A stretch of DNA of 64,000 nt. It comes from an uncultured Spirochaetota bacterium (GTDB lineage Bacteria > Spirochaetota > Spirochaetia > Treponematales > Rectinemataceae). The stretch spans positions 23,687 to 87,686 of the forward strand of contig CAIJMU010000155.1 of NCBI GenBank assembly GCA_903821875.1. The letters are read 5' to 3'. This document shows, piece after piece, positions 1-7,506 of this stretch. The position numbers and the translations under genes are program-made. The number at the start of each line of letters is the position of its first letter. Within the stretch, counting starts at the first letter, position 1. The notes under the pieces are model-generated. The model saw only the letters and a list, made by a program, of their open reading frames with translations. It had not been told where the DNA came from and did not search any database.

Positions 1-511
1 CTGGAGGCAGCTCCAGGCAGCTTTCCCTGAAAGCTGCATCGACGTGGCGCCTGCCCGGCTCAAGCTTGTCGGCCGCATAGACTATCTGCGCAAGGGCCCC
101 CATGCCGGGCGCTCCGACAGTGTGGAAGGCTACGGCTTCGAGTATATCCCTGTCCTCGAGTCCATACTCGCTGGCCAGAAGCTCAGCCGCTGCGGGACCA
201 TGCATGAGTGCGCCTCCGAGGAGGGAGGAAATCCTTTGACCCACACCCGATCGTTGGGCCCAGGCCCGTGCCAGACCCTCCTGCATGGCTCTGTCGAACT
301 CCTTGCAAAGGTCGTGGGCCAGTCCGGCGACGCTGCCCGCCAGGGGGTCGAGGCCGTTCCGGAGGCACAGTCCTGCTGCCAGGTCCGCGACGGAACGGCT
401 ATGCGCAGCCCGACGGCGATTCATACAGCCATCTATCCTGCTATCAAGGGCCACGGCGAGGTCCTGGAGGGCGGGTTGGCCATTCCCGGGCATCTCTAGA
501 AGCTCAGGCAT
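1..511 (-). CDS. yqeK: YqeK-type HD-domain phosphohydrolase, 3' end outside window
   Basis: Read from an ATG at 511 on the minus strand, the frame stays open to the window edge, so only the first 170 codons are visible. The HD-hydrolase ligands can be followed: H37, H66-D67 in GLAHDLCKE, H104, H130 in AFHTVGAPGM and D148 in IVYAADKLEPGR. This set and spacing is that of YqeK, known to hydrolyse diadenosine tetraphosphate symmetrically and usually encoded next to nadD. The ATG lies inside the end of nadD (8-nt overlap), so translation is probably coupled. An alternative start is M7. The C-terminus cannot be judged. Confidence 0.9.
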   Translation of the reverse strand, partial: MPELLEMPGNGQPALQDLAVALDSRIDGCMNRRRAAHSRSVADLAAGLCLRNGLDPLAGSVAGLAHDLCKEFDRAMQEGLARAWAQRSGVGQRISSLLGGALMHGPAAAELLASEYGLEDRDILEAVAFHTVGAPGMGALAQIVYAADKLEPGRRHVDAAFRESCLELPP

Positions 512-1085
512 AGAGTCCCCTCGCAGCGATGTGGAGGCGGACCGCCTCGGGAACCAGGTAGCGGATACTCCTGCCACTTTTGATGCGTTCCCGGATCTCG
601 CTCGAAGAGACGGGGATGACCCTGTTGGCCGAGACCTTGCAAGGGAAGGCTGCCTCCACAAGCGGGCCGCTTCTCCTGGCTACGATGATCTGGGCCTCGC
701 ATGCGAGGGCCTCGCATTCACGCCATTTCGGGAAGTCGTCGACAAGGTCGTCACCGAGAAGTAGGCCGGGCCGCCCCGCAACCCAGCCCTCCTTCACAAG
801 CTCCCTGATCGTATCAATTGTAAAGGATGTCCCCCCGCGCAGGAGTTCGCGGTCGTCGACGCTGAAACCGGGATTGTCGGCACAGGCTAGCCTGAGCATC
901 TCCAGGCGCTCCTGTGGCCCCGGATCAGCCCTCCCGTCCTTGAAAGGCGACCGTGACGCGGGCACCAGGAGTACCAGGTCATAACCCCACTCTTCGCGCA
1001 CGGACTCCGCCAGCGCGAGATGGCCCCAGTGGACAGGGTTGAAGGAGCCTCCGAAAACCAGGACCCTCAGGGGTCCCCCGGTCAT
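504..1085 (-). CDS. nadD: nicotinate-nucleotide adenylyltransferase
   Basis: The 193-residue protein transfers AMP from ATP to nicotinate mononucleotide to give deamido-NAD, a cytosolic step of NAD synthesis. Residues 11-22 carry the nucleotidyltransferase signature FGGSFNPVHWGH with both histidines. The second signature SSSEIRERI is at about 160-168, followed by YLVP. Length is normal for NadD. Its ATG overlaps the obgE stop in an ATGA arrangement and its own end overlaps yqeK, so it is the fifth gene of the rplU-prp-rpmA-obgE-nadD-yqeK run. Confidence 0.96.
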   Translation of the reverse strand: MTGGPLRVLVFGGSFNPVHWGHLALAESVREEWGYDLVLLVPASRSPFKDGRADPGPQERLEMLRLACADNPGFSVDDRELLRGGTSFTIDTIRELVKEGWVAGRPGLLLGDDLVDDFPKWRECEALACEAQIIVARRSGPLVEAAFPCKVSANRVIPVSSSEIRERIKSGRSIRYLVPEAVRLHIAARGLYA

Positions 1086-2245
1086 TCCCCCGCCTCCTCG
1101 TCCGCATCGATCCCAGCCAAGGGGTCCTCTCCGGCCTCCCCTGAAACATCCGCAAAAAAGAAATCGTCAGTACTGGAGGTCTTTCCGGCCTCAGCCTCGG
1201 CTTCAATCACCATGGAAAAGAAAATTTCCTTGAGAGCGTCGAGGCCCTCGTCGCTAAACACGGAAATACCCACGACCTGTTCACCGGGAAGGAGGGCAGT
1301 CAGTTCGGCCAGCCTGCCCTCGGTTTCCTCAAGGTCCAGCTTGGTGCCGATCACGATCCGGCGCTTGTCAGCGAGGAGGGGTGAAAAGGAGCGGAGTTCC
1401 TCGAGGAGGATCCCAAAGGCTTCCTTCCAGTTTTCGTCCGAGAGGTCGATGAGGAAGGCCAGGGCCGCAGTCCGGGAGATATGCTTGAGGAAGCGTATCC
1501 CCAGGCCAGCGCCCTCGCTGGCGCCCTCGATGATGCCAGGGATATCAGCCAGTACGATGTCACGCTCGTGGATGTGGAGCATGCCGAGGTTGGGAATCTT
1601 GGTCGTAAAGGGATAAGGCGCTATCTTGGGCCGCGCATTGGTGAAACGGTCCAGGAGGGAGGACTTGCCCGCGTTCGGGAAGCCCACAAAGCCGATGTCG
1701 CCGATGAGCTGGAGTTCAATGCGGAGCTTGATGGAGCGCCCTGGTTTTCCGGGCAGGAAAATGCGGGGGGCCTGGTTCACGCTTGTGGCGAAATGGGAGT
1801 TGCCCCAGCCGCCCTTGCCGCCCTTCAGGAAGGTCCAGCGAGCTTCCGTGTCCCCGTCGCGGGCAGCCTGCTTGGCACCACCGAGCCGGCCTGCGCCCGG
1901 GATTCCCCGCTCGAAGCCGAAGTCCTTGATAACCTCACCCGACTCGAAGTCCTTGATGATTGTCCCCGGAGGCACGGGAATGATGGTATCCTCGCCGTCC
2001 TTGCCGTAGCGGTTTTTCCCCATGCCGGGAATGCCGTTCTGGGCGTTGAAGGTCTGCTGGTAGCGGAGGTGGGCGAGGGTCCTGAGGTTGCGCCTCACCT
2101 CGAAGATGACGTCGCCGCCCCTTCCTCCGTCGCCGCCCGCCGGCCCACCCATCGGAACATATTTCTCGCGGCGGAAGGCGATACAGCCATCGCCTCCCTT
2201 GCCGGAACTCACGATTATCGTTGCCTCGTCGGCGAACCTGATCAT
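1082..2245 (-). CDS. obgE: Obg-family GTPase
   Basis: Obg GTPases bind the 50S subunit and act in ribosome assembly and stress control. The glycine-rich Obg domain occupies residues 1 to about 175 (GKGGDG, GGPAGGDGGRGGD, KGGKGGWGN). The GTPase domain follows, with P-loop GFPNAGKS at 188-195, switch DIPGIIEGA and G4 TKLD. The end is acidic and short, without a clear OCT domain. I chose the ATG at 2245 because the Obg fold begins there; an in-frame extension upstream to 2320 runs through a strong hairpin. Between GTII and KGGKGG the Obg domain looks about 14 residues longer than usual. Length from this start is 387 residues. Confidence 0.96.
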   Translation of the reverse strand: MIRFADEATIIVSSGKGGDGCIAFRREKYVPMGGPAGGDGGRGGDVIFEVRRNLRTLAHLRYQQTFNAQNGIPGMGKNRYGKDGEDTIIPVPPGTIIKDFESGEVIKDFGFERGIPGAGRLGGAKQAARDGDTEARWTFLKGGKGGWGNSHFATSVNQAPRIFLPGKPGRSIKLRIELQLIGDIGFVGFPNAGKSSLLDRFTNARPKIAPYPFTTKIPNLGMLHIHERDIVLADIPGIIEGASEGAGLGIRFLKHISRTAALAFLIDLSDENWKEAFGILLEELRSFSPLLADKRRIVIGTKLDLEETEGRLAELTALLPGEQVVGISVFSDEGLDALKEIFFSMVIEAEAEAGKTSSTDDFFFADVSGEAGEDPLAGIDADEEAGE

Positions 2246-2268
2246 TGAATCGACCTTATTAAGATGAA

Positions 2269-2309
2269 GAAGCCGCCCCATCCCTCCCGAAGGAGGTCGC
2301 GGCGGCTTC
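2269..2309 (-). terminator. hairpin between rpmA and obgE, possible attenuator
   Basis: A perfect 9-bp inverted repeat (GAAGCCGCC/GGCGGCTTC) encloses a second small stem (CCTC/GAGG). In the transcript sense it is followed by TTCATCTT, only partly T-rich. It lies between the rpmA stop and the obgE start. It could reduce read-through from the ribosomal protein genes into obgE, or be a processing site. The short T-run makes full termination doubtful. Confidence 0.45.
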
Positions 2310-2360
2310 CAGATCGGCACGATGGCCGACTTTCAAGGCGAGAGCGTTTTCGCCCGTAAT

Positions 2361-2612
2361 TTATTCCGCTGAAGCGACGGGAGGCTGAACGCCTGCGTAC
2401 TTCTTGCCCTTGTATTCCTTGAAGAAAATCATGCCATCGACGAGGGCGTAGAGCGTATCGTCCTTGCCGATGCCGACATTGATGCCTGCCTGGATCTTCG
2501 TGCCGCGCTGGCGGACAATGATGGACCCGGCGGTTACCGTCTGGTTTCCGTAGGCCTTGACCCCGAGATGCTGGGGGTTGGAATCGCGACCGTTGACGCC
2601 CTTGTGTGCCAT
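2361..2612 (-). CDS. rpmA: 50S ribosomal protein L27
   Basis: The 83-residue protein begins [19 protein letters not shown], which is recognisably L27, a 50S protein whose N-terminus reaches the peptidyl transferase centre. The body contains [11 protein letters not shown] and the [12 protein letters not shown] segment. The start at 2612 is supported by a GGAGGG ribosome binding site 6 nt upstream; this site lies within the end of prp. A longer frame upstream to 2672 overlaps prp and has no binding site. The protein starts directly with the mature-type N-terminus and shows no cleavable extension, which matters because the Prp protease is encoded next door. Confidence 0.97.
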   Translation of the reverse strand: MAHKGVNGRDSNPQHLGVKAYGNQTVTAGSIIVRQRGTKIQAGINVGIGKDDTLYALVDGMIFFKEYKGKKYAGVQPPVASAE

Positions 2613-2613
2613 A

Positions 2614-2955
2614 TCAATCCCTCCGTAAAGCTTCCATCGAAAGACCGACCCCCGAGGGATACTCCCTCGCAAGCGCGGCCACCCCCTCGAGGAGAAAGGC
2701 GCTCATGCCGAGCGCCTTGTCCCGTTCGGAGTCCGGCATGGCCTCGACATGGAAGTCAAGGTCGCCGGGCCTCGGGGCCCTGCCCTCCACGACTGCTCCA
2801 GGGAGCCGCCCAAGGGCTGTAAAGCAAGTCCGGGCAAGCACGGTGAATGCCGCACAGACGATATCGGAACCCTGCGGACCCTGTCCGGCATGGCCCCTGG
2901 CCTCGAAATCGAGAAGAAGGCCGTCATTGTCGATCCTGGCCCTGACCCGGATCAT
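2614..2955 (-). CDS. prp: ribosomal-processing cysteine protease Prp
   Basis: The 113-residue protein has the Prp (YsxB-like, DUF464) signature: GHAG with H22 and [13 protein letters not shown] with C34, the presumed catalytic His-Cys pair. In Firmicutes Prp removes an N-terminal extension from L27, and its gene sits between rplU and rpmA exactly as here. It ends 1 nt before the rpmA start, so translation is probably coupled. The neighbouring L27 has no extension to cut, so the substrate here is unclear. Confidence 0.9.
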   Translation of the reverse strand: MIRVRARIDNDGLLLDFEARGHAGQGPQGSDIVCAAFTVLARTCFTALGRLPGAVVEGRAPRPGDLDFHVEAMPDSERDKALGMSAFLLEGVAALAREYPSGVGLSMEALRRD

Positions 2956-2986
2956 GACGCCCTCCAGAGCGCGACTTCGAAGGAAA

Positions 2987-3295
2987 TCAGCCGACGATCT
3001 CCTCGACCTTGATGACCGTGTACTTCTGGCGATGGCCCTGGGTAACCCGGTAGTCTTTTTTCGGCTTGTACTTGAACACTATGACCTTGTCAGCCTTGAT
3101 CTCGTCCTGGACGATGGCTTTCACCGAGGCGCCAGCCACGTAGGGAGCGCCGACCTTGACCGAGTCACCCGAAACAAGGAGGACCTTGTCAAAGGTGACG
3201 GACGAGCCTTTTTCGGCATCGAAACGATCGACCGAGAGGGTAGAACCCACATCGGCGCGATACTGCTTTCCATAGATCTCAACAACTGCGTACAT
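2987..3295 (-). CDS. rplU: 50S ribosomal protein L21
   Basis: L21 binds 23S rRNA in the large subunit. The sequence MYAVVEIYGKQYR at the start and FKYKPKKDYRVTQGHRQKYT near the end are typical, and the length of about 102 residues is normal. Two ATG codons stand in tandem (3298 and 3295). The second is preferred because the GAGGT binding site is 5 nt from it but only 2 nt from the first. It is the first gene of the ribosomal run, behind a promoter-like sequence at 3333-3362. Confidence 0.96.
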   Translation of the reverse strand: MYAVVEIYGKQYRADVGSTLSVDRFDAEKGSSVTFDKVLLVSGDSVKVGAPYVAGASVKAIVQDEIKADKVIVFKYKPKKDYRVTQGHRQKYTVIKVEEIVG

Positions 3296-3332
3296 CATCT
3301 ACCTCGGCACATCAATAACGATAGGACGCAAA

Positions 3333-3362
3333 CTAATACAACAATCCGCCCTCGCGTGTCAA
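3333..3362 (-). promoter_or_regulatory. candidate sigma-70 promoter for rplU operon
   Basis: On the minus strand TTGACA (3362-3357) is followed after 18 nt by TATTAG (3338-3333), a perfect -35 box with a 4/6 -10 box, between argS and rplU. It would give rplU-prp-rpmA-obgE-nadD-yqeK its own transcript, leaving a leader of about 30 nt. Confidence 0.55.
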
Positions 3363-3384
3363 TCGAGGACGGCAATTCCTTTCC

Positions 3385-5148
3385 TCACATTGCGTCGAGG
3401 AAGGGAATGCAGGTCAGCCTGGCAGCGGCTGCGAAGGTTGCCCGGACGGCTATCACCAGCTCGAGGCGGCTCGCTGCGAGGTCCGCGTCGGGGTTGGCCA
3501 GCACGGGATTGTCCCGATACCAGGTGGAAAAGTCCTGGGCAAGGTCGTGGAGATAGTTGGCGACGATCGAGGAATCGACCTTGGCAGCCGCAGCCTCGAT
3601 GGCCCCGGGAAAGGCAGCCACCCGTCGGACAAGGGCCCAATCGGCATCGGATTCCAGCTTGGCAGGCCTTGGTGTGCCATTCACGTGGGTCCCCTCCCCC
3701 TTGTTAGCCTTCCTGATTATGGAAGAAGCCCGGGCGCCCATGTACTGGATATAGGGTCCGGTATCGCCGTTGAAGGAAAGGGAAGCCTCGGGATCGTAGA
3801 GCATGTCCTTGGCGGGCGCAGTCTGGAGAAGGTAGTAGTGGAGGGCACCGAGGGCTATCTTTTCCCCCACTCCCGCAAGATCGCCCACCGAGTCCTCGCG
3901 ACCCTTGGCCTCGATTTCGGCCACGGCGAGGCGCGACAGCTCGTCGATGAGGTCGTCTGCATCGACGACAGTCCCCTCCCTCGTCTTCATGCGGCCCGAG
4001 GGCAGGTTTACGAGGCCATAGGAAAGGTGGTGGAGGTCGCGGGCCCACTCGAAACCGAGGCGCTTCAGGATCTCGAAGAGGACCTTGAAATGGTACTGCT
4101 GCTCGCTGGCTACAACGTAGATAAGCTTGTCGTGGGGCCAGGATTCATGGCGCTCGATGGCCGTTCCGATGTCCTGGGTGATGTAGATGCTCGTCCCATC
4201 CTTGCGGAGAAGGACCTTCTTGTCGAGGCCCACATCCTCGAGGTCGACCTGGACGGATCCGTCCTCTGCCTTGAAAAAGATGCCTTTCGCCAGGCCTTCG
4301 TGGACAAAGCGGCGGCCGAGTTCATAGGTGTCGCTTTCGTAATCGTAGAGGTCGAAGCCTTTGCCTGTCCTGGCATAGGTCTTCTTGATGCCGCTGACTG
4401 CCCATTCGTTCATGCGCTTCCACAGCTCGCGGACCGCCGTCTCGCCGGCTTCCCACTGTACGAGTAGTTCCTGGGCCTCGGCCTCGATGTCCTTGGCCTC
4501 GGCCTTGAGTTCGCCGAAAAGCACATAGTACTTACCAACGAAGTGGTCGCTCTTGAGGCCCTCGTCCTCGGGTGTCCTGCCCTCGCCCTTTTTCATATAG
4601 GCGAGCATGGACTTGCAGATGTGGATGCCACGATCGTTGATGTGGTTGACCTTGCGGACCTCGGCACCCTCGGCGGCAAGTATGCGTGAGACCGATTCAC
4701 CCAGGACGTTGTTGCGGAGATGTCCGAGGTGGAGGGGCTTGTTCGTGTTCGGGCTCGAAAACTCGACCATGACGCGCTTGCCGGCAAGGCTCGTGCCCTG
4801 TCCCCAGCCCGGGGAGCGCACTGCGGCAAGGACGCGGGCAATCTCGGGGGCACGCGCCAGGCTCACATTGAGGTAGGGCCCGACAGCCTTGGCCTGCCCC
4901 AGGGCAGAGGCCTCCGGGATAGCCGCGACTCGTGCTTCGAGCGCCTTGGCGATCTGGGCTGGGCCTGCCCGGAGGACCTTGGCCATCGCAAACATCGGGA
5001 AACCCAGGTCGCCCATGGCAGGATCGGGTGGAGTTTCGACAACGAGTTCATCGGCCTTTGGGGCAGGCTGCCCTGGAACACGAGCTTCGAATTCGGCTGC
5101 CAGGGCCTGTGCAACGATGGCCATCCAGGCGCTACGGGCTTCAGTCAT
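3385..5148 (-). CDS. argS: arginyl-tRNA synthetase
   Basis: This class I synthetase charges tRNA-Arg. The N-terminal tRNA D-loop recognition domain covers about residues 1-115. The catalytic domain has the HIGH-type motif PLHLGH at 138-143 after VEFSSPNTNK, a classical ArgRS context. The second signature is the degenerate GRMKTREGTVV instead of KMSKS, as usual in ArgRS. The C-terminal anticodon-binding helical domain ends with RLTCIPFLDAM. Length (587) is normal. AAGGAG lies 9 nt before the ATG. Confidence 0.97.
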   Translation of the reverse strand: MTEARSAWMAIVAQALAAEFEARVPGQPAPKADELVVETPPDPAMGDLGFPMFAMAKVLRAGPAQIAKALEARVAAIPEASALGQAKAVGPYLNVSLARAPEIARVLAAVRSPGWGQGTSLAGKRVMVEFSSPNTNKPLHLGHLRNNVLGESVSRILAAEGAEVRKVNHINDRGIHICKSMLAYMKKGEGRTPEDEGLKSDHFVGKYYVLFGELKAEAKDIEAEAQELLVQWEAGETAVRELWKRMNEWAVSGIKKTYARTGKGFDLYDYESDTYELGRRFVHEGLAKGIFFKAEDGSVQVDLEDVGLDKKVLLRKDGTSIYITQDIGTAIERHESWPHDKLIYVVASEQQYHFKVLFEILKRLGFEWARDLHHLSYGLVNLPSGRMKTREGTVVDADDLIDELSRLAVAEIEAKGREDSVGDLAGVGEKIALGALHYYLLQTAPAKDMLYDPEASLSFNGDTGPYIQYMGARASSIIRKANKGEGTHVNGTPRPAKLESDADWALVRRVAAFPGAIEAAAAKVDSSIVANYLHDLAQDFSTWYRDNPVLANPDADLAASRLELVIAVRATFAAAARLTCIPFLDAM

Positions 5149-5180
5149 GCAAGAAACTCCTTGGAAACGACGAAGGCAGG

Positions 5181-5209
5181 AGTCTAGCGGGCCGGCCGGG
5201 CTTGTTCAA
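5181..5209 (-). promoter_or_regulatory. candidate sigma-70 promoter for argS
   Basis: On the minus strand TTGAAC (5209-5204) and TAGACT (5186-5181) are separated by exactly 17 nt, about 30 nt upstream of the argS start codon. Matches are 4/6 for each box. Confidence 0.45.
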
Positions 5210-5543
5210 GCAATGAAAGGTCCGCACACATTCAGGGAGACCGTGAAAAAGCGTGCCGGCGGAGGGTCGGCCAGGGTCTGACGAAAGCAACTGGTGACAA
5301 ACCTTGGAGTATGGGTCATCGTTTCTGCCAGAACCTCGCCTTCGATCTTGCGTAAACGGACATTGCTGCCTCCCTTCGGTGATGGATCGCGTGTTGGCTA
5401 TCCACCAACACTGAGAAGAGTATCCATCCAAATGACCATTATATCTATTATGCTATTTATTCCCCGTTGGGCTTGTATACGCAATGTGGCGGGGTAAGAC
5501 CCTCAGCCTTGACAGATCTCTGGAGGAAGAACATCCTTCTCGC
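5210..5543. other. noncoding stretch between argS and protease gene
   Basis: No convincing gene is seen here. It contains a perfect 7-bp inverted repeat (GTGTTGG at 5391-5397, CCAACAC at 5405-5411), an AT-rich block at about 5438-5460 that could hold a promoter for the downstream plus-strand gene, and GGGTCTGAC at 5274-5282, which resembles half of the palindrome found four times further on. A 15-codon minus-strand frame starting near 5365 has a good ribosome binding site but no recognisable content. Confidence 0.4.
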
Positions 5544-5972
5544 ATGGGATTGATCTATGCTGACCTTGAATTGATCCGCTCCGACGACCTCGCGCTGGTC
5601 CGTGGGGGCTACCTCAGCCCTGAAAAAGTCCGGGGAATCATTGTCCGCGCCTTGGTCGATTCCGGGGCATACCAACTCTGCATCAACGAGAACATCAAGC
5701 GACAACTCGACCTTCCCCATGTCGACACTATCACCGCAGAACTGGCGGATGGCAGGCTTGCCGACCTGGAACTGGTTGGCCCTGTAGAGATACGATTCAA
5801 GAACCGGAAAACCGTCTGCAATGCCGCCGTCCTGCCCGGCGAGACCGAGGTACTCCTTGGCTCTGTTCCGATGGAGGACATGGACCTCGTGCTTTATCCG
5901 AAAGAGGAGCGCATGGACATCAACCCCGCCACTCCCTATGTCAGCAAGCGAAAGATCAAGTCGGGGGTCTGA
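5544..5972 (+). CDS. retropepsin-like (clan AA) aspartic protease
   Basis: The 142-residue protein has the catalytic loop ALVDSGA with D39-S40-G41 and the later hydrophobic-Gly turn VLLGSVPMEDMDLV, typical of small single-domain bacterial clan AA proteases that work as dimers. The start MGLIYADLEL is chosen because this family usually begins this way; a longer frame begins at 5484. GGAGGAAG lies upstream but at about 13 nt, so initiation may be weak. The stop codon TGA is inside the palindrome GGGGTCTGACCCC, so the last residues (Gly-Val) come from that repeat. These genes are often carried as mobile toxin-antitoxin-like cassettes; that role is not shown here. Confidence 0.75.
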   Translation: MGLIYADLELIRSDDLALVRGGYLSPEKVRGIIVRALVDSGAYQLCINENIKRQLDLPHVDTITAELADGRLADLELVGPVEIRFKNRKTVCNAAVLPGETEVLLGSVPMEDMDLVLYPKEERMDINPATPYVSKRKIKSGV

Positions 5973-5976
5973 CCCC
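5964..5976. repeat. palindrome GGGGTCTGACCCC, copy 1
   Basis: A near-perfect 13-bp palindrome centred on TCTGA that supplies the stop codon of the aspartic protease gene. Related copies are at 6188-6200, 7487-7496 (partial) and 8611-8622. Such GGGGTCAGACCCC elements recall REP-like repeats mobilised by Y1 (RAYT) transposases; no such transposase is in this window. Confidence 0.8.
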
Positions 5977-6017
5977 AAGTTTCCCTGGCTTGTCCTTCCC
6001 GGAAGCCCGACGGAAAA

Positions 6018-6186
6018 TCAAAGTCCTTCGATCTCCTTCTGGCTTAGCCCAGTCGCCTTTTCGATGATATCCACCGTCACTCCTAGCTGCATGAAATTCC
6101 GTGCCGCCTCGCGCTTCCCCTCGCGTTCACCCTCAAGCTTCCCCTCGCGTTCACCCTCGGCACGGGCTTCCTCGATGACGAGCCCT
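6018..6186 (-). pseudogene. C-terminal remnant of Rpn/PD-(D/E)XK transposase-like protein
   Basis: This frame ends with repeated EGEREGK units and AARNFMQLGVTVDIIEKATG, then a short helix. That tail is typical of the Rpn (recombination-promoting nuclease, PD-(D/E)XK) family. Nothing of the nuclease domain remains: the homology begins directly after the palindrome at 6188-6200 and there is no start codon in a sensible place. I read it as a 3' remnant left by a rearrangement at the repeat. About 50 residues remain of the roughly 300 usual in the family. Confidence 0.65.
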
Positions 6187-6187
6187 C

Positions 6188-6200
6188 GGGGTCTGACCCC
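6188..6200. repeat. palindrome GGGGTCTGACCCC, copy 2
   Basis: This copy is identical to the one at 5964-5976, including the AAG that follows it. It marks the exact point where the Rpn remnant loses its upstream part, between that remnant and the permease-Lgt pseudogene. Confidence 0.8.
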
Positions 6201-6223
6201 AAGACGAGCGTGGCTGCAGAAAC

Positions 6224-7487
6224 TCAAGTCGTCCGGGGAGCCGATGGTTTTTCGATCCCTGATCTCCGCTTTTTCATCGCTGCGTAGAGGTCGCGAGGCA
6301 GGAGATACAGCAGCAGTATCCCGAGGGTGGCCCACTGAAAGCCGCTCAGTCCCCAGAGATCCTTCGGCGTAACCCTGATGAATTCGATCGTAAAGCGAAA
6401 AATGCAAAAAGCGTAGAGAAAGCGCTTGAAAAGGTCCCCCTCCTCGTGCACGTTCCTGCGTGAGGCACCAAAGCCAGACGAAAAGGCCGAAGTCGAAAAC
6501 AGCCGAGTAAAGCTGGGTCGGGTGCCGCGGTAGACCATCCCCGAAATCGCAGGCCCAGGGAAGCGAGCTCGCGATGCCGTGGCAGCAGCCGTTCAAGAAG
6601 CAGCCAATCCGCCCGAATGCGAGGCCGATGGCCAGGGCAGGGGCGAAGGGATCGCCTGTGCGTCGCTTCATGTCCATGACCCTCTTGGCAAGCTCGATCG
6701 CGAGCCAGCCGCCGAGAAGTCCGCCCACGATGGTCTTGCCGGAGAATATCAGTATTGGGAAGGATTTCAGAAAGCTGCCATCCCAAGGCGGGCCATGCGC
6801 TGAAGGCCAGACGATAAGGGGCAGTTTCATCCCGACGAGGCTGCCGAGGAGGCTCGCCGCCATGAGGGCGAGGAGGCGGCGAGAGAGGATCTTCGAGAGG
6901 AGGATCAGGCTCGGGAGGCTGATTCCCGCCGCCGCTGCCATGAAGGCGAAAACTATGCCCTGGTTGAGTCCTTTCTCGAGCAGGGCATAACCGATAGGCA
7001 GTATTACGATGACATCCGCGTATATGAGGGCGCCGACGAGGGTGGCCAGGAGCACCGCGAGCACGTTGTTGTTCCAGCCGAGTGAGGTGACCCATTCCAC
7101 GGGGAGCCAGGTCTTGATACCGGCGCCAACGGCCGCAGCAAGGACCAAGACGGGAAGGAAATGCAGCAAGGCGCCAAGTGAGCGCAGCAGCTCTTTTCTT
7201 GCTTTCATTCCAGCTCCTGCGACCTGGCGGTCTTCCGGCCCTTGAGCTGCGATGAGGTCGGCAAAGGCGGGGTTCACGTGATCCCTTAGGCGGAGGCGGC
7301 CGAAAGCGAAGCCCAGGAGCACGGCGACCGTAAAACAGGAGGCGAGGTACAACAGCGCGGTCTTGCTCCCGAAGAGGGAAAGAAGCAGGACGAAGGCGGC
7401 GATGTTCATGGTGGGCGAGGAAACCAGAAAGGAAATCGCCGGTCCGAGGGCGACATCGCCCGAGATGAGGGCTGCGAAGATGATCCA
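6224..7487 (-). pseudogene. truncated, frameshifted permease fused to Lgt-like domain
   Basis: From 7487 down the minus strand the frame encodes the second half of a YraQ/ArsP-like (DUF318) permease (segments ISFLVSSPTMNIAAF, later ALIYADVIVILPIGYAL and AAAAGISLPSLILL). It runs directly into a domain like prolipoprotein diacylglyceryl transferase: AIGLAFGRIGCFLNGCC, then HPTQLYSAVFDFGLF. At 6436-6447, in a run of five Gs, the Lgt reading jumps to another frame, which continues with FRFTIEFIRVTPKDLWGLS and ends at 6224. The first permease helices are missing and homology begins at a degenerate copy of the palindrome. Either a decayed gene or, for the G-run, a sequencing error; the missing N-terminus suggests decay. 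Confidence 0.6.
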
Positions 7488-7496
7488 GTCTGACCC
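7487..7496. repeat. degenerate half copy of the GGGGTCTGACCCC palindrome
   Basis: AGTCTGACCC is followed shortly by TTGGGGCTGG. Only the right half matches the 13-bp element. It coincides with the point where the permease homology starts and lies 10 bp downstream of the RNA ligase stop. Confidence 0.45.
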
Positions 7497-7506
7497 TTGG
7501 GGCTGG

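Noticed and set aside
2613..2672. N-terminal extension of L27 as Prp substrate
   Set aside because: The extension lies over prp in another frame, has no ribosome binding site and lacks a recognisable cleavage motif.
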